Positions 1-9,332 are shown, counted from the stretch's first letter. The stretch: DNA of 64,000 bases from JASTVH01 sp042862465 (GCA_042862465.1 JASTVH010000001.1:496001-560000), one strand, 5' to 3'. A program made the numbers and translations. Notes: a model not told the origin generated them from the sequence alone.

Positions 1-612
1 GCGGGTGATCTCGAAGGCAAAGCCGCTGATCAGGGCGAGGGCGCTGAGGCCAATGAGCGGGCCGTTCCACTGGGCGCCGGGAGCGGCCAGTTGCGCGAAC
101 CAGAACACGATGAACGGCATGATCGCCATGTGGGAGATGGCGTACAGCGGCAGGCGCTGCTCCAGCCATTCACCGCAGAAGAATTCCTTGCCCATCAGGC
201 CGAGCCACACCAGCAGGGCGATCCACGCCGTGGTGACGGCACCGAAGCCCCCGTCCAGGCCCACCGCCACCAGCCCCTGTACCAGAAGCGCGACCGCGGC
301 CACGGCTTTCAGGTGGCCCAGGGTGATGCGGCCGCTTTGCAGAACGCGGTGAGGGTGGTTGTGCAGGTCTTTCTCGTAGTCCTTGTGCTCGTCGAAGATG
401 CGGATGAGCAAAAAGAAGCTCCAGGCGAGGAAACAGCCACCGAGATCAAAGAGCGAGAGGTGAAGATCCACACCTTCCTGTGAGGCGCGCGTCAGCACCG
501 CCACCGTGAGGTAGAGAATGAAAAAGAGAACCGCGTTCTTCCAGGGGAACCGCTCGTCAATCCAGTCCGTGAAGCGGGACAGCCAGGGGGAGGAAACTGC
601 TTGGGTCGCCAA
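1..612 (-). CDS. UbiA-family prenyltransferase-like membrane protein (3' part cut off by window edge)
   Basis: The reading frame stays open for 204 codons from a TTG at 612 to base 1, so the C-terminus lies outside the window. GGAG sits 8 bases before the TTG, which decides the start. The protein has several hydrophobic segments (about residues 27-43, 60-73, 102-125, 150-175). A motif reading RIFDEHKDYEKD at about residues 76-87 resembles the first Asp-rich NDxxDxxxD motif of UbiA prenyltransferases, which binds magnesium pyrophosphate. Homologues are sometimes labelled only as membrane permeases, so the substrate is unknown. It is divergent from the RND exporter at 919 and shares its upstream region. 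Confidence 0.7.
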   Translation of the reverse strand, partial: MATQAVSSPWLSRFTDWIDERFPWKNAVLFFILYLTVAVLTRASQEGVDLHLSLFDLGGCFLAWSFFLLIRIFDEHKDYEKDLHNHPHRVLQSGRITLGHLKAVAAVALLVQGLVAVGLDGGFGAVTTAWIALLVWLGLMGKEFFCGEWLEQRLPLYAISHMAIMPFIVFWFAQLAAPGAQWNGPLIGLSALALISGFAFEITR

Positions 613-721
613 CGTTACTTCTCCTATAACGACATCGGGCGAATGCAGAGCGTCTTGTGACACCCTTCGGAACAACATACATTGCCTTCCAGAAAAGGTA
701 GTCAGTGACGACGCATCGGTT

Positions 722-895
722 TGTTACTTTGGTGTTACTTGTGTAACAACTGGTAACATTGTACCAATTTAAAATAGAATGGCACCCGCTCCACGGTGCT
801 TTTTGGCACAAATTTACATAAATTGACCTTTGTTACGAATTGAAACAGATATACTGGTGGCTCTTTTGCCCTCCGGGGACAAAACTGCCTGTTAC
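722..895. promoter_or_regulatory. Cluster of six TGTTAC/GTAACA half-sites in a divergent promoter region
   Basis: The hexamer TGTTAC or its complement occurs at 722, 733, 743, 753, 831 and 890. The copies at 733-748 form a perfect palindrome, TGTTACTTGTGTAACA, and the four from 722 to 758 are spaced 10-11 bases apart, that is on one helical face. This looks like an operator for a dimeric repressor acting on the UbiA-like gene, the RND gene or both. The regulator is not identifiable from the window. Confidence 0.5.
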
Positions 896-918
896 GTGAT
901 CAGCTACCCAGGTTCTCC

Positions 919-3231
919 ATGACGTCCCGAATTCCCGAAGTGTCTCTCCGGCATCCCCTTATTACCCTGCTGCTTTGCGGTCTCGTGCTCGGTGCCTTGT
1001 CACCGCTGCTGGAACGGCTGTGGATGACCATCGATTACAAGGTCTATTTCGACGACAGCGACAAACAGCTCCAGGCCATGGAGGAGCTGGAAAGCACCTT
1101 TATTGACGACAACACCCTGTTCGTCATGGTGGCGCCGGAGAGGGGGAGCGTGTTCGAGCCGCGCATCCTCAAGCTGATCGACAGCCTGACCGAAGCCAGC
1201 TGGCAGATTCCCTACACGCTGCGGGTCGACTCCCTGACCAACTACCAGTTCAGCCGCGCCGAAGACGATGTGCTGACGGTCTTTTCCCTGTTCGGCAAGC
1301 CGGACACGCTGACGCCGGAACAAATCGAACGTCGCAAGGGGGAGGCGCTGGACGATCCGGCGATCGCCGGCACGCTGGTTTCCGATGACGGCCGGGTGGC
1401 GGCCGTGGCCCTCAAGCTCAACATTCCCGACAACCCCGTGAAGGAGACGCCGGAAGTGGCTGATGCCATGCGGGCGGAGCTGGACAAGCTGCGCCAGGCG
1501 TATCCGGACGTACGGTTCTATCTCAACGGCACCATCATGGCGGACCAGTCCTTCGCCGACGCCATCGAGCGGGACAGCCAGTTCCTGACGCCCCTCAGTT
1601 ACCTGCTGATTTTTGGCCTGATTGCGGTGCTGCTGCGCAGCGTCTGGGCCATGGTGATTACCTTGCTGGTGATCCTTGGTTCAGCCGTGGCGGCGTTCGC
1701 CCTGAAAACCCTGTTCAATCCAGCCATCAGCACGGCGACGGTGGTGGCGCCCAGCGTGATCATGATCGTTTCCGTGGCGGACAGCATGCACCTGTTTGCG
1801 ACCCTGTTTCAGCGCATGCGGGAAGGGGCGGACAAAGTCTCCGCCATGGCCGACAGCCTGGCGCTCAATTACAAGCCGGTGATCCTGACCAGCCTGACCA
1901 CGGCCGTCGGGTTCCTGGGGCTCAATTTCAGTGAATCACCGCCGTTGCGGGATATGGGGAACACCGTGGCGATTGGCACCGTGGCGGCCATGATCCTGTC
2001 CCTGACCCTGCTGCCGGCGCTGGTTCGACTGTTGCCGATCCGGACGCCGAAATCGCGCGCCTGGGCCGAGCGGGCGACACAGACGCTGTCGGATTTCGTG
2101 CTGCGTCGCTACAAGGCCATCCTGGCCGTGGGTGGCCTGTTGGTGGTCGTGCTGCTGGCAGGCCTGCCGCGCAACAACATCAATGAAGTGTTCGTTGAAT
2201 ATTTCGACCGCACCTTCGCCTTCCGCCAGGCCAATGAATTCATGGACGAAAACCTGCGTGGTGTGCACCGGCTCAACTTCAAGCTGGACAGCGGCCAGAA
2301 CGACGGGATTTACGATCCGGACTACCTGCAGAAGGTGGACGCCTTCACCCGCTACCTGAAATCGCAGCCTGGCATCACCGATGTGGAATCGTTCATCCAG
2401 GTCATGAAACGCCTGAACCGCAACATGCACGGTGACGATCCGGACTTCTACAAACTGCCCGAAAGCCGGGGCGAGGCGGCCCAGTACACCCTGCTGTATG
2501 AGCTGTCGTTACCCTACGGCCACGACCTGACCAACTTCATCAGCATGGACCGCTCGGCAACCCGCGTCACCGCCTTGCTCAAGCTTACCGGCTCCGAGCA
2601 GATCCTGGCGACCAAGAACCGGGCGGAAGCCTGGTTGGAGCAGAATGCGCCGTCACTGGCCACCCATGGCGTCAGCATCGACACCATGTTCTCCCAGATC
2701 GCCCGGGACAATATTCCCGCCATGCTGGAAGGGACCTTACTGGCGTTACTGGTTATCTCCGCCCTGATCCTGGTTGCCACCCGCTCCGTCACCACCGGGC
2801 TCATCAGCCTGATCCCCAATCTCCTTCCCATGGCCATGACCTTCGGCCTGTGGGGCTTCCTCTACGGCCGCATCGGCCTGACCGAATCGGTCATCGCCAG
2901 CCTCACCATGGGCCTGATCGTGGACGACACGGTGCACTTTCTCACCAAGTACCTGCGGGCCCGGCGGGAACTGGGGCTGTCCGCCCAGGAAGCGGTGCGC
3001 TATGCCCATCGCACGGTGGGTGGGGCCATCGTGATGACCTCGATCGTCTTTACCGTGGGCTTTAGCGTGTTGGCGTTTTCGCCGTTTACCGGAAACAGTC
3101 ATCTGGGGATGCTGACGGCGATGACGATTGCGTTTGCGTTGTTGGCGGATCTGTTTTTGCTGCCGGCGATGTTGGTGGTGGGGGCTAAGCGTGAGGAGAG
3201 TGTGGGGAAGGTTGCCACTGAGGAAGGGTAG
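919..3231 (+). CDS. RND-superfamily exporter of the MMPL type
   Basis: The 770-residue protein has the two-repeat RND layout. There is a membrane segment at about 13-33, a periplasmic loop to about 220, five membrane segments (about 222-370), another at about 398-418, a second loop to about 610, then five more segments to about 755. It belongs to the MMPL/SSD-like predicted exporters, not the tripartite AcrB type, and is shorter than AcrB (about 1,050). Such proteins often pair with a LolA-like periplasmic protein, and one lies at 8553. It probably moves a hydrophobic or lipid substrate using the proton gradient. Substrate and partner are inference. Confidence 0.85.
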   Translation: MTSRIPEVSLRHPLITLLLCGLVLGALSPLLERLWMTIDYKVYFDDSDKQLQAMEELESTFIDDNTLFVMVAPERGSVFEPRILKLIDSLTEASWQIPYTLRVDSLTNYQFSRAEDDVLTVFSLFGKPDTLTPEQIERRKGEALDDPAIAGTLVSDDGRVAAVALKLNIPDNPVKETPEVADAMRAELDKLRQAYPDVRFYLNGTIMADQSFADAIERDSQFLTPLSYLLIFGLIAVLLRSVWAMVITLLVILGSAVAAFALKTLFNPAISTATVVAPSVIMIVSVADSMHLFATLFQRMREGADKVSAMADSLALNYKPVILTSLTTAVGFLGLNFSESPPLRDMGNTVAIGTVAAMILSLTLLPALVRLLPIRTPKSRAWAERATQTLSDFVLRRYKAILAVGGLLVVVLLAGLPRNNINEVFVEYFDRTFAFRQANEFMDENLRGVHRLNFKLDSGQNDGIYDPDYLQKVDAFTRYLKSQPGITDVESFIQVMKRLNRNMHGDDPDFYKLPESRGEAAQYTLLYELSLPYGHDLTNFISMDRSATRVTALLKLTGSEQILATKNRAEAWLEQNAPSLATHGVSIDTMFSQIARDNIPAMLEGTLLALLVISALILVATRSVTTGLISLIPNLLPMAMTFGLWGFLYGRIGLTESVIASLTMGLIVDDTVHFLTKYLRARRELGLSAQEAVRYAHRTVGGAIVMTSIVFTVGFSVLAFSPFTGNSHLGMLTAMTIAFALLADLFLLPAMLVVGAKREESVGKVATEEG

Positions 3232-3264
3232 CTATCACCCAAACGCCGCTATCATCGACGAACA

Positions 3265-3393
3265 TCCCCTCTCCCCACCGTGGGAGAGGGCCAGGGAGAG
3301 GGGGAGACACCGTCAGGTGTCCGGGCCACATGGATCGAGGCTGCGCCTCGGTTCCCCCTCTCCCCAACCCTCTCCCACCAGGGGAGAGGGAGC
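3265..3393. repeat. Dispersed CCCTCTCCC/GGGAGAGGG intergenic repeat, two tandem units
   Basis: Two copies of a G/C-rich inverted repeat lie in the gap after the RND gene. The core is CCCCTCTCCCC followed by GGGAGAGGG. Related copies occur at 7105, 14155 and 14945. All are intergenic, as expected of REP-type palindromes that end up between genes. It may also help terminate transcription between the convergent RND and pycB genes. Confidence 0.75.
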
Positions 3394-3410
3394 CAAGAGT
3401 CCGAGGGTGA

Positions 3411-5210
3411 CTACTCAATCTCGACCAACACCTCCGAAGGCGTCACCCGATCCCCTTTCTTGATATAAACCGCAGTCACCTCACCGCCAATGGGTGCCTT
3501 GACCTCGGTCTCCATCTTCATGGCTTCAATGATCAGCACGGGATCGCCGGCCTCGACCTTGTCGCCTTCCTTGACCAGCACATCGACAATATTGCCCGGC
3601 ATGCTGGTGGTGACGTGGCCTTCCTTGCTCGCCTTGGCGCGCTTGCCGCCGCCGGATTCATCCTTGGCGAACTCGGCCAGGCTTTCGATGCTGACCTCTT
3701 CCGGCATGCCATCCACCGTCATGTAGAAACGGCGGTCCTTCTCACTGGTTGGGCTGACGCCGGTGATGTGGATGTCGTAGGTTTCCCCGTGCACGGTCAC
3801 CTTGAACTCGGTGGCCACGTTGCTGCCGGCGCCGGCTTCGGGTTTCGGCTTGAGCGGTTCCGGCTGCAGAGTGCCTTCTTTGCGCTGCTCCAGGAACTGC
3901 TTGGCCTGATCCGGGAACATGGCGTAGGTCAGTACATCCTCCTCGGACTCGGCCAGATCCCCCAACTGCTCCTTGAGCTTGTGGAACTCGTTGGCAATCA
4001 GGTCGGCCGGGCGACAGTCCACCAGGTCCTCGTTGCCCACGGCGCGGCGGCGCAGTTCGTCGTTGATTTCACCGGGCGCTTCGCCATACCAGCCCTGCAG
4101 GTACTTTTTCACCTCGTTGGTAATGTTCTCATAGCGCTTACCGCTGAGAACATTGATCACCGCCTGGGTGCCAACGATCTGTGATGTGGGCGTTACCAGA
4201 GGCGGGTAGCCCAGATCTTCCCGTACCCGTGGAATCTCCTCGAACACGTCGCGGATCTTGTCCAGCGCGCCTTGCTCGCGCAGCTGGTTGGCCAGGTTGG
4301 ACATCATGCCGCCAGGCACCTGGCTCAGCAGCACCGCAGTATCCACGCCATTGTATTCGCTCTCGAACTGGTGGTACTTCTTGCGCACTTCCCGGAAGTG
4401 GCGGGAGATGCCATCCAGGGTTTCCAGGTCCAGCCCGGTTTCATAGCCAGCGTCCTGTAGCGCGGCCACCAGGGATTCCGTGGGCGGGTGGCTGGTGCCC
4501 CCGGCAAAGGCGGAAATCGCGGTGTCGAGGTGGTCCACGCCGGCCTCCACTGCCGCCCACTGGCACATGGAAGCCATGCCGGAGGTGTAGTGGGAGTGCA
4601 GGAACACCGGAAGCTCCAGTTCCTTTTTCAGGGCTCCAACCAGCTCGCCGGTGCACGCCGGGGTCAGCAGGCCGGCCATATCCTTGATGGCGATGCTGTC
4701 CACGCCCATGTCGCGCATGGCCCGCGCCTGATCCAGGAACGCGTCGATAGTGTGCACCGGGCTGGTGGTGTAGCAAAGCGTGCCCTGGGCATGCTTGCCG
4801 GCCTTCTTGACCGCCTTGATGCTCGTTTCCAGGTTACGCACGTCGTTGAGGGCATCGAAGATGCGGAACACGTCGATGCCGTTGTCCGCCGCCTTCTGGC
4901 AGAACGCTTCCACCACGTCGTCCGCGTAGTGGCGGTAGCCCAGCAGGTTCTGGCCGCGCAGCAGCATCTGCAGGCGGGTGTTGGGCAGGGCCTTGCGCAG
5001 CTGACGCAGGCGTTCCCAGGGGTCTTCCTTGAGGAAGCGCACGCAGCTGTCGAAGGTGGCGCCGCCCCAGCATTCCAGCGACCAGTAGCCCGCCTTGTCG
5101 AGCATGTCGCAGGCCGGCAGCATGTCTTCGGTACGCATGCGGGTGGCGATCAGCGACTGGTGGGCGTCTCGCAGGATAACGTCGGTAATGTGAATCTTTT
5201 TCTTGGCCAT
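3411..5210 (-). CDS. pycB: Pyruvate carboxylase subunit B (carboxyltransferase and biotinyl domains; OadA-like)
   Basis: The 599-residue protein has an HMG-CoA-lyase-like carboxyltransferase domain (about 5-270, starting ITDVILRDAHQS), a PYC_OADA conserved domain (about 290-480), and a C-terminal biotinyl domain with AMKMET around residue 565, the biotinylated lysine. It transfers carboxyl from biotin to pyruvate to make oxaloacetate for anaplerosis. The partner biotin carboxylase lies 33 bases upstream with an AGGAG before this gene, as in the Pseudomonas two-subunit enzyme. OadA of the sodium-pumping oxaloacetate decarboxylase is the alternative label. No decarboxylase beta or gamma subunit is nearby, so pyruvate carboxylase is preferred. 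Confidence 0.9.
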   Translation of the reverse strand: MAKKKIHITDVILRDAHQSLIATRMRTEDMLPACDMLDKAGYWSLECWGGATFDSCVRFLKEDPWERLRQLRKALPNTRLQMLLRGQNLLGYRHYADDVVEAFCQKAADNGIDVFRIFDALNDVRNLETSIKAVKKAGKHAQGTLCYTTSPVHTIDAFLDQARAMRDMGVDSIAIKDMAGLLTPACTGELVGALKKELELPVFLHSHYTSGMASMCQWAAVEAGVDHLDTAISAFAGGTSHPPTESLVAALQDAGYETGLDLETLDGISRHFREVRKKYHQFESEYNGVDTAVLLSQVPGGMMSNLANQLREQGALDKIRDVFEEIPRVREDLGYPPLVTPTSQIVGTQAVINVLSGKRYENITNEVKKYLQGWYGEAPGEINDELRRRAVGNEDLVDCRPADLIANEFHKLKEQLGDLAESEEDVLTYAMFPDQAKQFLEQRKEGTLQPEPLKPKPEAGAGSNVATEFKVTVHGETYDIHITGVSPTSEKDRRFYMTVDGMPEEVSIESLAEFAKDESGGGKRAKASKEGHVTTSMPGNIVDVLVKEGDKVEAGDPVLIIEAMKMETEVKAPIGGEVTAVYIKKGDRVTPSEVLVEIE

Positions 5211-5243
5211 GTTTCCAATTCTCCTTTCGCTCTAACCGCCGTG

Positions 5244-6665
5244 TTAATAGCCAGCCTGGGCCGCAACCGCGGCCGCAAGAGCGGCGGCAAGGGCTTCGGG
5301 GCGGGTCTTGATGCTGTATTCGGTGAGTTCCGGATGGGCTTCCACGAAACCGGTGTTGAACGAGCCACTCTGGAAGGTGGGATCGTCCAGAATCTGTTTG
5401 TAGTAGGTTTTCGTGGTGCGAACGCCGTGGATGGCCATATCGCCCAGGGCCCGACGGGAGCGGGCGATCAGCTCGTCCCAGTCCAGTGCCCAGACAATCA
5501 GCTTGGCGCACATGGAGTCGTAGTAGGGCGGAATCTCATAGCCGGTGTAGATGGCGGCGTCCGTTCGTACCCCCGGGCCACCGGGAGAATAGTAGCGGCT
5601 GATCCGGCCGAAGCTGGGCAGGAAGCCGTTTTTCGGGTCTTCGGCATTGATCCGGAACTGGGCCGCATAGCCCTTGTAGGCAATGTCTTCCTGTTTGAAG
5701 CGCAGCGCCTGGCCGTCGGCGATCCGGATCTGCTCCTTGACGATGTCCACGCCGGTGATCTGCTCGGTGATGGTGTGTTCCACCTGCACCCGGGTGTTCA
5801 TCTCCATGAAGTAGAAACTGCCGTCGTCATCCAGCAGGAATTCCACCGTGCCGGCATTTTCGTAACCCGCTTCTTTCGACAGCCGGACCGCGAGTTCACC
5901 GATGTAGGTGCGCTGGTCATCGTTCAGCTGCGGCGAGGGCGCCAGCTCGATCAGCTTCTGGTTACGACGCTGGATGGAGCAGTCCCGTTCGAACAGGTGG
6001 ATGCAGTTGCCATGGCTGTCGGCCAGCACCTGCACCTCGATATGGCGCGGATTGACGATGCACTTCTCCAGGAAGACATCGGCGCTGCCAAAGGCCTTGG
6101 TGGCTTCGGAAATGACCCGCTGGTAGTTCTGGCGCAGCTCCTTCTCGTTGTCGCAACGGCGAATACCACGGCCGCCGCCACCGGAGGTGGCCTTGAGCAT
6201 GACCGGATAACCAATCTCGGCCGCTTGCTGAACGGCATCGTCCTCGTCACGGAGGTTGTCCTCCGAGCCGGGGGTGACCGGTACCCCGGCCTTGACCGCG
6301 GTCTGCCGGGCCTGGGTCTTGTCTCCCAGCCCTTCGATCACCTCGGCCGCGGGGCCAATGAAGCGGATGCCCCGTTCCTTGCACACCGCCGCCAGGGTGG
6401 CGTTTTCCGAGAGGAAACCGTAACCGGGATGCAGCGCATCGCAGCCGGTTTCCCGGGCCAGGTTCACGATGTGGTGGGGGTTGAGGTAGCCGGTGAGCGG
6501 ATCGGCGCCAATACAGTGGGCCTCATCCGCCTTCTTGACGTGAAGGCTGTATTCATCGGCCTCGGAATAGATGGCGACCGAGCGGATTCCCAGTTCTTTA
6601 CAGGCGCGTGCGATACGCACGGCAATCTCGCCGCGATTGGCGATAAGAACCTTCCTGATGTTCAT
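5244..6665 (-). CDS. pycA: Pyruvate carboxylase subunit A (biotin carboxylase)
   Basis: The 473-residue enzyme starts at the ATG at 6665 (MNIRKVLIANRGEIAVRI), with GGGGAGA 9 bases upstream; the longer open frame beyond is not needed. It has the AccC-like N-terminal domain, an ATP-grasp domain with the Gly-rich loop KATSGGGGRGIR, and conserved EMNTRVQVEH near the active site. It carboxylates biotin on PycB with ATP and bicarbonate. Its first place in the pycA-pycB operon separates it from the fatty-acid AccC, which normally sits beside accB. Confidence 0.92.
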   Translation of the reverse strand: MNIRKVLIANRGEIAVRIARACKELGIRSVAIYSEADEYSLHVKKADEAHCIGADPLTGYLNPHHIVNLARETGCDALHPGYGFLSENATLAAVCKERGIRFIGPAAEVIEGLGDKTQARQTAVKAGVPVTPGSEDNLRDEDDAVQQAAEIGYPVMLKATSGGGGRGIRRCDNEKELRQNYQRVISEATKAFGSADVFLEKCIVNPRHIEVQVLADSHGNCIHLFERDCSIQRRNQKLIELAPSPQLNDDQRTYIGELAVRLSKEAGYENAGTVEFLLDDDGSFYFMEMNTRVQVEHTITEQITGVDIVKEQIRIADGQALRFKQEDIAYKGYAAQFRINAEDPKNGFLPSFGRISRYYSPGGPGVRTDAAIYTGYEIPPYYDSMCAKLIVWALDWDELIARSRRALGDMAIHGVRTTKTYYKQILDDPTFQSGSFNTGFVEAHPELTEYSIKTRPEALAAALAAAVAAQAGY

Positions 6666-7104
6666 TTGAGAGTGTCTCCCCAAAGCTGAGCAGGAAGTGA
6701 CTGAAAGGGGCTTTTGGCCCCGCACCGACCATTGAGGGTAACCGGCCGGTGCTTTCCCTGTTGTTATCTGTTTTTCATAAAGACGTCTTTGCCTCGCAGC
6801 AAAAACAGATGCGTTTTCAACCATACTGCAAGTGAGGGTGTTACGCACGTCCTGAAAAGGGCGCCTGTGGGCTGGATCAGGGCGGGTTTGGGACGTTTTT
6901 TAATCAGCTGGAGGGGGTTTGTTGTGGGCTCGGATTTTCGTCTTGATCGGCCTCCCATCCGCCGCGAGGCCTTGAGTCAGGGCCTGTCTGATCCTGCTTA
7001 GTGACTGCAAGGATTTTGCGGCATTATGTCGGGAAGGTGGATGTGGAAGGCTCGAAAAAAACGAACCCAGGGATTCAAAATTCCTGATGAAGTGAGCGTC
7101 TGGA
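6666..7104. other. Long gap upstream of pycA without a convincing gene
   Basis: No frame here has both a ribosome site and protein-like composition. The part nearest pycA should hold its promoter. A short hairpin (AGGGGCTTTTGGCCCC) is at about 6708-6723. The stretch from 7105 on is a block of three different dispersed repeats. No divergent LysR regulator is present, unlike the Pseudomonas pyc locus. Confidence 0.5.
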
Positions 7105-7162
7105 TCCCCTCTCCCCAACGTGGGAGAGGGCCAGGGTGAGGGGGAGGCGCCGAAAGGCGCCC
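7105..7162. repeat. Dispersed CCCTCTCCC repeat with GGCGCC inverted tail
   Basis: This copy is almost identical over about 58 bases to the one at 14155-14215. Both have ATCCCCTCTCCCC, an ACGTGGGAGAGGG arm, and a terminal GGCGCC pair around a short loop. The two copies are 7 kb apart and both are intergenic. Confidence 0.8.
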
Positions 7163-7189
7163 TGGATACCCGCCTCCGCGGGTATGACG
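7163..7189. repeat. Dispersed TGGATACCCGCCT hairpin repeat
   Basis: The palindromic core ACCCGCCTCCGCGGGT is followed by ATGACG. A second copy with two base changes is at 15118. This short hairpin family is common between genes in many Proteobacteria. It abuts the CCCTCTCCC repeat directly, with no spacer. Confidence 0.75.
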
Positions 7190-7202
7190 TTGGGTAGCAC
7201 TC

Positions 7203-7282
7203 GTAGGTTGGGCTGGCGCCAGGAAGCCCAACACCCGTGTAATGCCCACAATGTTGGGCTTCGCAGGCTCAGCCCAACCTAC
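7203..7282. repeat. GTAGGTTGGGCT inverted repeat
   Basis: GTAGGTTGGGCT at 7203-7214 pairs perfectly with AGCCCAACCTAC at 7271-7282. Inner arms AAGCCCAACAC and ATGTTGGGCTT nearly repeat the same sequence. It is a double-hairpin member of a family widespread in gammaproteobacterial intergenic DNA, and the third repeat type in this 190-base block. Confidence 0.75.
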
Positions 7283-7325
7283 AGATTGGGAGCCGGTTAT
7301 TAATTGAGGAGAACACCTTCCAGCC

Positions 7326-8540
7326 CTAAAAATACCGACTCACCTGCACCCGCAGATAATCATCCCGCTGCAGATACCCCAGCTTGTTGTCGCTGCTGAT
7401 CGTCGGCGTGCTGGCGGACAGCCCCTCACCCCCGGTAAAGACACGCGCTTCAAGGTCCAGCGAGTAATGGCGCCCCAGCCTCCGGGATGCTTCCAGGGAG
7501 AAGATGCGCTCTTCCGTGACCGGATCCCAGACCACCCCGAACAGCGCCTCACTGGACTGAATATCGTTCAGCTGCCATCGCGCCCCGAAGAACCAGTCCC
7601 GTTCAAAGGGCACAAGCATGTCGTCCCGGCGGTCATCAAACAGGTACTCCGTGATCCAGCCAATATCCCAACCGGTCTCCGCCACGTTGTACTGGGTGAC
7701 TTCAAACCCCCCGGTAGCAGTGGTGTGCCGGTCGACCGGGCCGGAGGCGCTGACCGCTTCCAGTTTCCACAGCCAGCGTCCGCGGGCGCTTTGCAGGGTG
7801 AGGGCGGTCTGGTCGATGACGGGGTAGTAGGGGATGATTTCCGCGCCGGAAGGTGTTAGCCGTGGAACCAGTACCGGGTCGCGGCTGGTGCCGGAAAAGT
7901 GGGACAGGGCCCAGTCGGTCTGTTGCCAGGTGAACCGGTAACGGATGGCGCCGTCGAGCCGGTGGCGATGGGCGCCGGACTCGTACTGGGCGGCGTCGGC
8001 ATTGACCGGCGGGATGGTGCGAAAGCGCCCGTCTTCCCCGGCAAAGGTGCGTTCGCGAAAGCCAGGCAGGGCGAGCACGTCGAGGGTGCCGTGGGTGGCG
8101 AGCCAGGTCCAGCGGATCATCGGTTGGCCGAGCTTGGCGTCGCCGTCAGGATCTTCCACCAGATCGGTCTGGTTGACCATATCGGCCGGGTTGGTGAATT
8201 CGGTGACCCCCCAGAACACACGGTCCAGGCCTACACGCAGGTCCCAGTCCGCTGCCAGATGATGCCAGTAGAGCGAGCGCAGGTCCCCATGGGTGCGTTC
8301 GCTGTCCTGGCCATCCAGCCGCAGGAAGCCCTCGAAAACCAGGCGGTCGTCGCCGTGATTCCACTCGGTGCGGTATTCCGGTTCCGCGCTGGCGGCCACA
8401 TCGAGGCGATCCTGTCCGGCCGCGCCTTCATGGGCAAAGGCCCAGGTCTCCACACCCACCGAGGCGTTGAATTCCCCGTAAGCGCCGGGAACCAATAAGG
8501 TCAGGACGAGCGGACAGAGTCCGCGCTTGCAGAAAACCAT
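7326..8540 (-). CDS. Predicted outer-membrane beta-barrel protein (DUF1302-like)
   Basis: The 404-residue protein begins with a signal peptide (about 1-22, cut near GAYG-EF). It is rich in alternating aromatic and polar residues and ends in VQVSRYF, the terminal aromatic typical of Bam-assembled barrels. A DRVFWGVTEFTNPADMVNQ segment resembles the conserved NP-D part of DUF1302-type proteins. It is 12 bases downstream of the LolA-like gene and surely co-transcribed. DUF1302-like and LolA-like proteins often accompany MMPL exporters such as the one at 919, so a role in lipid export is plausible. The family label is moderately sure; the function is unproven. Confidence 0.65.
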   Translation of the reverse strand: MVFCKRGLCPLVLTLLVPGAYGEFNASVGVETWAFAHEGAAGQDRLDVAASAEPEYRTEWNHGDDRLVFEGFLRLDGQDSERTHGDLRSLYWHHLAADWDLRVGLDRVFWGVTEFTNPADMVNQTDLVEDPDGDAKLGQPMIRWTWLATHGTLDVLALPGFRERTFAGEDGRFRTIPPVNADAAQYESGAHRHRLDGAIRYRFTWQQTDWALSHFSGTSRDPVLVPRLTPSGAEIIPYYPVIDQTALTLQSARGRWLWKLEAVSASGPVDRHTTATGGFEVTQYNVAETGWDIGWITEYLFDDRRDDMLVPFERDWFFGARWQLNDIQSSEALFGVVWDPVTEERIFSLEASRRLGRHYSLDLEARVFTGGEGLSASTPTISSDNKLGYLQRDDYLRVQVSRYF

Positions 8541-8552
8541 GGGCCAATCCGC

Positions 8553-9332
8553 CTATCGGCCGAGGCGGGAGGGGTTGAAATCGTTCGGGCTGAGGCCCGT
8601 CCTGAATTCGATGGACTCGGTGCGCAGCTCGGTGCTCTTGCCGGTCTGATGGTTGACCATCAGGCTCTTGCCCGGGCGCCAGTAGGCATCGAGATATTGC
8701 TGGAAGTTCTGGTTGCGCAACGTTTTGAGCAATTCTTCCTTGCGGTCGTAGTAGTCCACCTTGTCGATGCGGTATTCCGCCTGATCGATCCACACCACCT
8801 GGTGGCTGTAGCCGGAATACTCGCTCACCGGCGTGCGCTGGATGACGAAGCAGTCGCCGGGCAGGTCGGGACAGGGCTCGTCGCGCAGGTAGCGATAGGT
8901 GAACTTTTCCACTTCCTGGGAGGACATGTCCTCAAAGGCAAATTCGCTGCCCATGAACGGGCCGGACTGGTTCTGGGCCGCAATACGCTTCACCCGCTTG
9001 ATGGCTGGCAGATAAAGCCACTGGTCGTCCGGCTGGTTCTTGTAGGTGTAGGTGAGCAGGGCGGTGCCGCGCAGGTCCCGTGGGGTTTCGAACTCGGTGA
9101 GGCTCCTGTCACCCTGTTCGGTGTTTTCCAGGGTCTTGATATGCAGCCGACGCAGGGCTTCTTCTCCCTCTTCGTTCCGCAGAATCATGACCAGATCGGC
9201 CACGGAATCTTCCCAGCCCTGGTCCTGGCGGTCAGCCTCCTGGGCAATGGCGAGACCGCGTTCTTCCGGGGTCTGGGCGAGAACGGAAAAAGAAACGACG
9301 AACAAGACAGCGAGCGTTACCACACCGTGCAT
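8553..9332 (-). CDS. LolA-like periplasmic lipoprotein/lipid carrier
   Basis: The 259-residue protein has a signal peptide (about 1-19, ending SVLAQ). Conserved segments such as DQWLYLPAIKRVKRI, SGPFMGSEFAFEDM and YRIDKVDYYDRK are typical of the 'outer membrane lipoprotein-sorting protein' family, whose fold resembles LolA. The cysteines near 159 and 165 (CPDLPGDC) may form a disulfide. It is the first gene of a two-gene operon with the barrel protein. Members work with MMPL/RND pumps, and the exporter 5 kb away is the obvious candidate. The real cargo is unknown. Confidence 0.8.
   Translation of the reverse strand: MHGVVTLAVLFVVSFSVLAQTPEERGLAIAQEADRQDQGWEDSVADLVMILRNEEGEEALRRLHIKTLENTEQGDRSLTEFETPRDLRGTALLTYTYKNQPDDQWLYLPAIKRVKRIAAQNQSGPFMGSEFAFEDMSSQEVEKFTYRYLRDEPCPDLPGDCFVIQRTPVSEYSGYSHQVVWIDQAEYRIDKVDYYDRKEELLKTLRNQNFQQYLDAYWRPGKSLMVNHQTGKSTELRTESIEFRTGLSPNDFNPSRLGR

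Noticed and set aside
4488..6689. A 733-residue plus-strand open frame opposite pycB and pycA
   Set aside because: It is the antisense shadow of two well-supported genes; no ribosome site and composition follows the codon pattern of the other strand.
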